Positions 1 through 6,600 of a stretch of DNA of 7,007 nucleotides are shown here, in pieces; position 1 is the stretch's first letter, and every line of letters begins with the position of its first letter. The notes under the pieces are model-generated. The model searched no databases and was not told where the DNA came from. It saw only the letters and a list, made by a program, of their open reading frames with translations. The stretch is from the NCBI GenBank assembly GCA_046734675.1, contig JBKPRU010000258.1, positions 1 through 7,007 of the forward strand, in the 5' to 3' direction. Made by a program: the position numbers and the translations under genes. Source of the stretch: QHWT01 sp046734675. Its GTDB lineage: Bacteria > Acidobacteriota > Vicinamibacteria > Vicinamibacterales > 2-12-FULL-66-21.

Positions 1-45
1 CCCTACCGGGCGTTCGCGGCGACAACAACCGTCGGTGTGTACTGA
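1..45 (+). CDS. Probable C-terminal tail of an upstream gene (partial)
   Basis: The frame beginning at base 1 reads PYRAFAATTTVGVY and then a TGA at 43-45. Eleven of its 14 codons end in G or C, as in the real genes of this window, and base composition switches to AT-rich immediately after the TGA. This is what the end of a coding region looks like. Fourteen residues are too few to assign a family. The final residue is aromatic, as in many outer-membrane beta-barrel proteins, but that is only a weak hint. It could also be non-coding; the other two + frames are open here too, with less typical codons. Confidence 0.4.
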   Translation, partial: PYRAFAATTTVGVY

Positions 46-59
46 ATTTGAATTTTGTG

Positions 60-95
60 TTTTGTCTTCTTGGTGTTCTTCGTGCCCTTTGTGGT
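60..95 (+). repeat. Four tandem 9-bp units, consensus CTTNGTGNY, in an AT-rich leader
   Basis: The units lie in perfect 9-bp register: TTTTGTCTT (60-68, the most diverged), CTTGGTGTT (69-77), CTTCGTGCC (78-86) and CTTTGTGGT (87-95). A partial similar string, TTTTGTGT, precedes them at 53-60. The block is much poorer in G+C than the rest of the window and is strongly asymmetric, with T, G and C on this strand and almost no A. It ends 12 bases before the dehydrogenase ATG. I recall very similar CTTCGTGTC-type strings between genes in Acidobacteriota and other environmental phyla. Function is unknown; it could be a promoter or 5'-UTR element or a dispersed repeat. Confidence 0.7.
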
Positions 96-107
96 TGAGC
101 CAAGCCC

Positions 108-1535
108 ATGCTTCATATTCCTGTTCTCCGATGGGGCCAGCCCTACGAAAGCCTCGACGCCGACACCGTCGTCCACTTCGCGACCGGCGAGTCAATCGCG
201 AAAGTGAGCCGCGCGAACGGCGGCCTCATCCAGCGCGACGCGCGCAAGGCGCAGCGCGCGCGCGACGTGCTGCGGGAGTTTTCGATCGACGAGCTGATCG
301 CGCGCGTCGGCAAGGCCGGCGAGCTCTACTTCAGCGCGACAGTCCCAATGGGCGATGGGTCACAGACGCCCGACGAGTTCGTGCGCGCGCAGTCGGCCAG
401 CACGGGCCTCCCCGAGCGCCTCGCCCGTGCCAACATGCAGAAGAACGCGTTCGTGCTGAAGGAAATGCGCAGCATCCTCACGTCGCTGACGCGGGGCCTC
501 TCCTTCGACACGCTGTCGCGCGGCTACGGCGAGGAACGTGGCGTGCCTATCAGTTATCAGGTGCAGAGCCCGGTCGTCGGCCTTGTACTGCCGTCGAATT
601 CGCCCGGCGTGCACACGTTGTGGTTGCCGATTATTCCGCTGCAGGTCGGCCTGGTGCTCAAGCCCGGCCCGCAGGAACCATGGACGCCGTACCGAATGGC
701 CGAGGCGTTCTTTCAGGCGGGCATTCCGCGCGAGGCGATCTCGATTTATCCCGGTGAAGGAGATGTCGGCGCTGCGGTCCTCGAGCACTGCGGCCGCACG
801 ATGATCTTCGGCGGCACCGCCACGGTGGATCGGTATCGCGGCAATCCGCGCGTGCAGGCGCACGGTCCGGGCTTCTCGAAGATCGTCATCGGCGACGACC
901 AGGTCGATCGATGGGAGCAGCACCTCGACGTGCTGGTCGACAGTGTGTTCGCGAACAGTGGACGCGGATGCATCAACGCGTCGGGCATCTGGGCGAGCCG
1001 GCACACGCGCGAGATTGCCGACGCAATCGCGCAGCGCCTTGCGGCCGTGCAGCCGCTGCCGCCGGACCATCCCGACGCGAGCCTTGCGGCGTTCACGGTG
1101 CCGGGCGTCGCAGATGCGATCTCGGCGTCGATCGACGAGGACCTGAAGACATCCGGCGTGACCGACGTGACGGCAACCTATCGCGACGGTGCACCGCGGC
1201 TCGTCAAGCAGGGACGGGCGGATTACCTGCTGCCGACCGTCGTGCACTGTGCGTCGCCGGATGCGGCGATTGCGAAGAAGGAATACATGTTCCCCTTCGT
1301 CACCGTCGTCGAATGCCCGGAAGCGAAGATGATCGAGGCGATGGGACCGACGCTGGTGTGCACGGCGATCACCTGCAACCCGGATTTTCGCGGCAGGCTG
1401 CTCGACGCGGTGCACGTCGATCGACTGAACCTCGGGGCGGTGCGGACGACGCAGTTGAACTGGCTGCAGCCGCACGAGGGGAACCTGATCGATTTCCTGT
1501 TCCGCGCACGCGCGTTCCAATCGGCGGAGGTGTGA
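108..1535 (+). CDS. Aldehyde dehydrogenase superfamily protein, CoA-acylating-like active site
   Basis: This 475-residue protein has the aldehyde dehydrogenase fold. An N-terminal helical part (about 1-145) leads into the dinucleotide-binding core: PSNSPGVHTLW, LKPGPQEPWTPY with the cofactor-side Lys185, and IFGGTATVDRY. The catalytic loop FANSGRGCINASG places the nucleophile at Cys288, and KEYMFPFVTV carries Glu392 at the usual ribose-contacting position. The segment that is ELGGK in hydrolytic family members here reads AHGPGFSK (251-258), so the general-base Glu is missing. A GPG loop is typical of CoA-acylating enzymes such as EutE and AdhE. I infer a thioester-forming or acyl-CoA-reducing reaction (acyl-CoA to aldehyde, NAD(P)-dependent); the substrate is unknown. 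The ATG at 108 begins a plausible N-terminus (MLHIPVLRWGQPYESLD) but has no Shine-Dalgarno sequence. The gene stands 114 bp before the next one, so co-transcription is uncertain. Confidence 0.85.
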   Translation: MLHIPVLRWGQPYESLDADTVVHFATGESIAKVSRANGGLIQRDARKAQRARDVLREFSIDELIARVGKAGELYFSATVPMGDGSQTPDEFVRAQSASTGLPERLARANMQKNAFVLKEMRSILTSLTRGLSFDTLSRGYGEERGVPISYQVQSPVVGLVLPSNSPGVHTLWLPIIPLQVGLVLKPGPQEPWTPYRMAEAFFQAGIPREAISIYPGEGDVGAAVLEHCGRTMIFGGTATVDRYRGNPRVQAHGPGFSKIVIGDDQVDRWEQHLDVLVDSVFANSGRGCINASGIWASRHTREIADAIAQRLAAVQPLPPDHPDASLAAFTVPGVADAISASIDEDLKTSGVTDVTATYRDGAPRLVKQGRADYLLPTVVHCASPDAAIAKKEYMFPFVTVVECPEAKMIEAMGPTLVCTAITCNPDFRGRLLDAVHVDRLNLGAVRTTQLNWLQPHEGNLIDFLFRARAFQSAEV

Positions 1536-1543
1536 TCCGTGTC

Positions 1544-1569
1544 GGGGGCGGGGGGCCTGGGGTCCGGGG
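1544..1569 (+). other. Putative four-tract G-quadruplex motif
   Basis: Just after the dehydrogenase stop there are four runs of G: G5 at 1544-1548, G6 at 1550-1555, G4 at 1559-1562 and G4 at 1566-1569. They are separated by loops of 1, 3 and 3 bases. This satisfies the usual G3+N1-7 quadruplex pattern with every run longer than the minimum. On the transcript it would lie in the 3' UTR of the dehydrogenase or the leader of the glycosyltransferase. There is no T-tract, so it is not a classical terminator. Folding and function are inferred only. Confidence 0.6.
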
Positions 1570-1622
1570 CGAGAAGCGGACGGTGCGAGCGAAGGGCGAG
1601 GCGCGACACAGACCCCACGTAG

Positions 1623-1642
1623 GCCGGGTCTTTAGACCTGGC
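1623..1642 (+). repeat. Compact palindromic hairpin next to the glycosyltransferase start
   Basis: GCCGGGTC (1623-1630) pairs with GACCTGGC (1635-1642) around a TTTA loop, giving 8 stem pairs of which one is a G-U wobble. The arm is preceded by CACGTAG and is followed after only 7 bases by the ATG at 1650. There is no T-run, so it is not an intrinsic terminator. The CTTTAG centre and flanking GTAG match a style of short interspersed palindrome that I recall from Acidobacteriota genomes. The second arm partly covers the only purine-rich stretch before the start (GGCGGA, 1640-1645), so it could reduce ribosome access. Confidence 0.65.
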
Positions 1643-1649
1643 GGACCGC

Positions 1650-3014
1650 ATGCGAATACTGTCGATTACAGCGGGCGCCGCAGGGATGTATTGCGGCAGC
1701 TGCCTGCGCGACAACGCGCTGGCCGTGGAGCTGCTCGCGCGTGGTCACGAGGTCACGCTGCTCCCGCTCTACACTCCAACCAACCCGGACGAAACCAACG
1801 TCAGCCGCGATCGCGTCCTGTTTGGCGGCATCAGCATCTACCTGCAGCAGTACTCGTCGCTGTTCCGGCACACGCCGCGCTTCCTGGACCGGCTCTGGGA
1901 TTCACCGTGGGTGATCAAGGCCTTCGCGAGCCGCTCGATCTCGACGGACCCGTCGATGTTGGGCGATCTCACCGTTTCCATGCTCGAAGGAGACCGCGGC
2001 GTCCTGCGCAAGGAGTTCGACAAGCTGCTCGAGTGGATCGCCGACGAGCCCTTGCCGGACGTCATCAATCTCCCGAACACGCTGCTCATCGGGCTCGCGC
2101 GGCCGTTGCGTGACGCTGTGCAGCGGCCGATCTGCTGCACGCTCCAGGGAGAGGACCTGTTTCTCGACGGCTTGATCGAACCGTATCGCCAGCGCGCGCT
2201 CGATTTGATTCGCGCGCAGGTGCGTGACGTCGACCGCTTCATCTCGGTGAGCGAGTTCTATGCGCCCATGATGTCGCGGCTGCTGGAGATTCCGGCGGAG
2301 AAGATGTCGGTGGTGCCGCTCGGGATCAGCCTGAAGGGATATGCGGAGCGATTCGAAGATCTTCAGGCTGAAGCCGGAAGCGACGGGGATCGGACGCCGT
2401 ACCGCGTCGGCTACTTCGCGCGGATTGCGCCGGAGAAAGGACTGCACGTCCTCGCGGACGCGTACATCCGCTTGCGCAAGCGGACGGCGGGCGCGCCGAT
2501 GACGCTCGACGCCGCCGGTTACCTCGCACCAGCGCAGCAGCGCTATCTCGACGAGGTGCGCAGCGCCCTGCGAAAGGCGGGGCTCGAGCACGAGTTCACG
2601 TATCACGGCGCGGTGGACCGCGACGCGAAACTGACGTTTCTGCGGTCGCTCGACGTCCTGTCGGTGCCGGCGCCCTACAACGAGCCGAAAGGCGTATTCC
2701 TGCTCGAAGCGATGGCCAGCGGCGTGCCGGTCGTGCAGCCGCGGCGCGGCGCGTTCACCGAAATCGTCGAGACGACCGGCGGCGGCGTGCTCGTGGCGCC
2801 CGACGATCCTGACGCGCTCGCCGACGGCATTCACGGCCTGTGGAGCGACCGCGGGCGCGCCGATGCGCTCGCCGCCCGCGCGTTCGAGGGGGTGCGCCGC
2901 CACTACAGCATCGCGCGCTCTACCGATCGACTGCTTGCCGTCTACGAAACGATGATCGCCCGAGCCACTGCCGATCGCACCGAACCCGGTCGCCGCCTTG
3001 CTTCAAGCCGCTGA
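1650..3014 (+). CDS. Glycosyltransferase family 4 (GT-B fold)
   Basis: This 454-residue protein transfers a sugar from a nucleotide-sugar donor to an unidentified acceptor, probably at the cytoplasmic face of the membrane. The N-terminal GT-B domain begins MRILSITAGAAG, the first beta strand and glycine loop, and so fixes the ATG at 1650. It carries YCGSCLRDNALA with a C15-x2-C18 pair, then CTLQGEDLF (163-171) and RFISVSEFYAPMM. The C-terminal domain has GYFARIAPEKG with the expected diphosphate-binding Arg258 and Lys263. It also has EPKGVFLLEAMASGVPVV, the E-x7-E motif (Glu345, Glu353), followed by the usual acceptor-independent C-terminal helices. I see no signal peptide or membrane helix. 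The 3' end overlaps the ATPase gene by 17 bp, so the two are translationally linked. There is no convincing ribosome site, only a weak GGCGGA partly inside a hairpin. The family is clear; donor and acceptor are not determinable from sequence. Confidence 0.92.
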   Translation: MRILSITAGAAGMYCGSCLRDNALAVELLARGHEVTLLPLYTPTNPDETNVSRDRVLFGGISIYLQQYSSLFRHTPRFLDRLWDSPWVIKAFASRSISTDPSMLGDLTVSMLEGDRGVLRKEFDKLLEWIADEPLPDVINLPNTLLIGLARPLRDAVQRPICCTLQGEDLFLDGLIEPYRQRALDLIRAQVRDVDRFISVSEFYAPMMSRLLEIPAEKMSVVPLGISLKGYAERFEDLQAEAGSDGDRTPYRVGYFARIAPEKGLHVLADAYIRLRKRTAGAPMTLDAAGYLAPAQQRYLDEVRSALRKAGLEHEFTYHGAVDRDAKLTFLRSLDVLSVPAPYNEPKGVFLLEAMASGVPVVQPRRGAFTEIVETTGGGVLVAPDDPDALADGIHGLWSDRGRADALAARAFEGVRRHYSIARSTDRLLAVYETMIARATADRTEPGRRLASSR

Positions 3015-3684
3015 ACTCACCAAGTCGTACCCGACAGCACGCGGGCCGCTGACCGTCCTGGCGAACGTCTCGTTCACGCTGGCCCCGGGCGACGCCGCGG
3101 CCGTGATGGGACCGTCCGGCAGCGGCAAGAGCACGCTGCTCTACGTGCTCGGCGCGCTCGAGCCGCCGACGAGCGGGACGATGACGCTGGACGGCCGCAA
3201 TCCATTCACGCTGCCCGCGCCGGCGCTCGCCGACTTCCGCAATCGTTCGATCGGCTTCGTGTTCCAGGACCACTGCCTGCTGCCGCAGTGCACGGTGCTC
3301 GAGAACGTGCTGTTGCCGACGCTGGTCGCGCCCAACGGGCCGCGCGACGTTCAGCGAGCGCGCGATCTCGTCGCGCAGGTGGGGCTTGCCGAACGCATCG
3401 ATCATCGCCCCGCCGAACTGTCGGGCGGTGAACGCCAGCGCGTCGCGCTCGCGCGCGCGCTCATTCGCGAGCCCCGGCTGCTGCTCTGCGACGAGCCGAC
3501 CGGCAACCTCGATCGGGTGTCAGCCGACACGGTCGCGTCGATGCTGCTCGATCTCCACCATCGGCAGCAGACGATCCTCGTCGTCGTGACGCACAGCACG
3601 TCGCTCGCCGAGCGGTTCCCGATCCGTTTCGAGCTGCGTGATGGAGCCTTGCGCCGCGACGCGCCGAGCCACGCCTCGACATGA
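2998..3684 (+). CDS. ABC transporter ATP-binding protein (LolD/MacB/YbbA class)
   Basis: This 228-residue ATPase powers the permease encoded immediately downstream. All nucleotide-binding motifs are intact: Walker A GPSGSGKST (38-46, Lys44), Q-loop Gln90 in VFQDHCLLPQ, signature LSGGERQRVALARAL (Ser142 to Gln147), Walker B LLLCDEPTGNLD (Asp165, catalytic Glu166) and the switch His199 in VVVTHS. The DEPTGNLD string and the length match the o228 group (LolD, MacB N-domain, FtsE, YbbA), whose partners are FtsX-type permeases. The start is TTG at 2998. An in-frame stop lies upstream at 2953-2955, no ATG or GTG lies between, and the N-terminus LQAAELTKSYPTARGPL is the normal one for the family. 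It starts within the glycosyltransferase gene, has no Shine-Dalgarno sequence and probably relies on coupling. Its TGA overlaps the permease ATG (ATGA at 3681-3684). Confidence 0.95.
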   Translation: MLQAAELTKSYPTARGPLTVLANVSFTLAPGDAAAVMGPSGSGKSTLLYVLGALEPPTSGTMTLDGRNPFTLPAPALADFRNRSIGFVFQDHCLLPQCTVLENVLLPTLVAPNGPRDVQRARDLVAQVGLAERIDHRPAELSGGERQRVALARALIREPRLLLCDEPTGNLDRVSADTVASMLLDLHHRQQTILVVVTHSTSLAERFPIRFELRDGALRRDAPSHAST

Positions 3685-6600
3685 ACGCGCGGCGCCTGGT
3701 GCTGGCGGGGGTGCGCCACTACTGGCGCACGCATCTCGCGGTGATTGCCGGCGTGGCCACCGCGGTCGCGGTGCTCGCGGGCGCGCTGCTCGTCGGCGAT
3801 TCGGTTCGCGGCAGCCTTCGCGATCTCGTCGTCGATCGCCTCGGCCGCACCGATCGCGTCATCTCCTCGACGACGTTCTTTCGCGAGGCGCTCGCCGACG
3901 AGCTGCAGCGCGACCCGGCCTTCTCGTCGTCGTTCAGCGCGGTTGCGCCGATGGTTGTCGTGCGGGGCATGGTGACGGCGCAGTCGACGCGGCGGCGCGC
4001 GTCCGAGGTGCACGTCTACGGCGTCGACGAGCGGTTCTGGCGCTTTCACGACCGCCCGTCGCCGGATGCGGACGCGACCGGCGCCGAACTGAGCGCGGCA
4101 CTCGCGCGCGACATCGGCGCGCGCGCCGGAGACACGATCCTGGTCCGCGTCGAGCGGCCATCGGCCATGCCCGTCGAGTCGCTGCACGCGCGCAAGGACG
4201 ACCTGTCCCGCACGGTGCGGGTGCCGGTGACCAACGTCCTCGAGGCCGCATCGCTCGGGGACTTCTCGCTGCGCCCGCAGCAGGGAGACGTCCGCGCCGT
4301 GTTCGTGCCGCTCCGCCGGCTGCAGCAGGAGCTCGAACAGCCGCTCCGCGCGAACGTGCTGCTCGTCTCGGATCGCGCCGGCGGCGCACCGCCGTCTTCG
4401 CTCGACGCGCTCATCCGTCAGCACGCGACGCCGGAGGACGTCGGGCTCTCGGTGCGCGTCCTCGATGGGCCGCACGTCGTCGCCGTCGAAAGCCCGGCGG
4501 GTCTCATCGATGCGCCCCGGACAGCGGCGATCGAACAGGCGGCCCAGGGCGCGACGTTGAAGACGACGCCGGTCCTCACCTACCTCGCGAACACAATCCG
4601 GGTCGGCGATCGGGAAGTGCCCTACTCGCTCGTGACCGCAACTGATCTCGCATCGATCGCGCCGTCGCTCGCGAAGACGAGCGAGGGTTCGCCGCCGCCA
4701 ATCGTGCTGAACGACTGGGCCGCCAGGTCGCTGCAGGCGAAGACGGGCGACGTCGTCACGCTCGACTACTACGTGTGGGAGGCCCCTGGTGTCCTGCACA
4801 CGCGGCAGGCGCAGTTTCAGCTCGCGGCTATCGTGCCGCTGGCGGGCGCCGCCGCCGACCGCGACCTCGCGCCGGTGTATCCGGGCATCACGAACGCCGA
4901 CGACTTCAGCGACTGGGACCCTCCGTTCCCGATCGATCTCCGCCGCGTCCGCCGCGAAGACGAGGCGTACTGGAAAGCCTACCGGACGACGCCGAAGGCC
5001 TTCATCGCGATCGAGCAAGGGCAGGCATTGTGGCGGTCGCGCTACGGCGACCGCACGTCGGTGCGGCTGGCGCCTGCGTCGAATGAACCGCTCGCTGACG
5101 TCGCCGCGCATTACCGCGAGCGCCTCGACGCCGCCATCGATCCGCTTGCGCTCGGCTTCACCGTGCGCGCGGTTCGCGCCGAAGGGCTCGAAGCGTCACG
5201 TGGCGCCACCGACTTCGGCGAGTACTTCACCTATTTCAGCTTCTTCATCGTCGTCTCGGCGCTGGTGCTGGCGTCGCTCTTCTTCAAGCTTGGCGTCGAA
5301 CAACGGGCGCGCGAGGTCGGCCTGCTGCGCGCGGTCGGCTTCACCACCGCGCGCATTCGACGACTGTTCGCGTTCGAAGGGCTGCTGCTGTCGGCGGCCG
5401 GCGCGATCGCCGGCCTCGCCGGCGCGATCGGCTACGGCGCGCTGATGATGTACGGCCTGCGGACGTGGTGGTCCGGCGCGGTTGGGACGTCCGCATTGAC
5501 CCTGCACCTGTCCTGGTTCGCGCTCGCGGCCGGCGCGTTCGGTGCGGCGCTCGCCGCGATGGCGTGCCTGTGGTGGACGCTCCGGGCACTTTCGCGCGTG
5601 TCGGAACGGAGCCTGCTCGCCGGCTCCGCGGCCGAGGACGTGCGCGGCGGTGCCACCCGGGCGCGCGGGTTCGCGATCGCTTCCATCATGTGCGGTGCGG
5701 CCGGGTTGTTGCTGGCCTTTGCGGCGATTGCCGGGACGCTCGATCGCGCGGGTGCGTTCTTCGGCGCGGGGTCGTCGCTCCTCATCGCCTGCCTCTGCGC
5801 GTTTGCGGTGGCGCTGCGGCGGGCGCCGCAGCATGCGATCACCGGCACGGTGTCGTGGCGTATCGCACGCCTCGGGATGCGGAATACCGCGGTACGTCCG
5901 GGACGGAGCGTGCTCGCCGTCGCGGTGATCGCCTCGGCGATCTTCATCCTGATCGCCGTCGATGCGTTCCGCCGGGACGCGCCGGCAGCCACCGATCGCC
6001 GCTCCGGCGTCGGCGGCTACGCACTCGTTGTCGACCTCATGGTCCCGCTCGTCGACGATCCGAATACGCCGGCGGGGCGGGAGGCGCTCGGCCTCGAAGA
6101 CGCGCGCGACGTGTCGATCGATCCGTTCCGCGTGCGTCCCGGCGACGAGGCGAGCTGTCTGAACCTGTATCAACCAACGAACCCGCGGATCCTTGGCGTC
6201 CCGCGGCGTCTGATGGACGCGGGCCGGTTCGCGTTCGACGACGTGGCGGGCGCGTCCGCGGCCGAGCGCGCGAATCCATGGCTGACGCTCGATCGCGATC
6301 TCGGTGGCGGCATCGTGCCGGTGATCGGTGACGCCAATTCGCTGACCTACGTTCTGCACAAGTCGGTAGGTGATGAGATCGTGCTCTCCGAGGGAGCATC
6401 GCCCATCCGCCTGCGGATTGTCGCGGCGCTGCACGACAGCATCTTCCAGGGGGAGCTGCTGATGTCGGAGGCGAACTTCGTGCGGGTGTTTCCCGGCTAC
6501 GGCGGCTATCGCGTGCTGCTGGTCGATGCACCCGGCGCACGCGCTGACGCGGTTGCCGCCGCCATCGAGGATCGGGCATCGGATCTTGGCGCCGACGCGC

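Noticed and set aside
48..76. Possible sigma-70 promoter (TTGAAT at 48-53, TGGTGT at 71-76)
   Set aside because: Spacing is acceptable but the -10 box is very poor and lies inside the tandem units, so I cannot support it.
35..757. Plus-strand frame starting in the AT-rich leader
   Set aside because: It runs through the tandem units and then out of frame through the dehydrogenase, where it becomes Arg-rich nonsense.
360..1520. Minus-strand frame opposite the dehydrogenase
   Set aside because: Its composition is Arg-rich and unstructured, with no domain, and the opposite strand encodes a clear aldehyde dehydrogenase fold.
1623..1642. Hairpin as a rho-independent terminator for the dehydrogenase
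   Set aside because: No T-tract follows and it sits 7 bases before the next start codon.
911..2113. Plus-strand frame spanning the dehydrogenase end, the gap and the glycosyltransferase start
   Set aside because: It crosses two real genes out of frame and is Arg/Gly/Pro-rich without motifs; a shadow frame.
3402..5111. Long open frame on the minus strand (about 570 codons)
   Set aside because: It is Arg/Ala/His-rich, lacks any recognisable domain, and lies opposite the ATPase and permease, whose motifs are clear. Long antisense frames are expected opposite GC-ending codons.
5397..5430. Direct repeat GCCGGCGCGATCG, two copies 21 bp apart
   Set aside because: It is in frame and encodes the repetitive small-residue stretch AGAIAGLAGAIG of a membrane helix, so protein sequence explains it.
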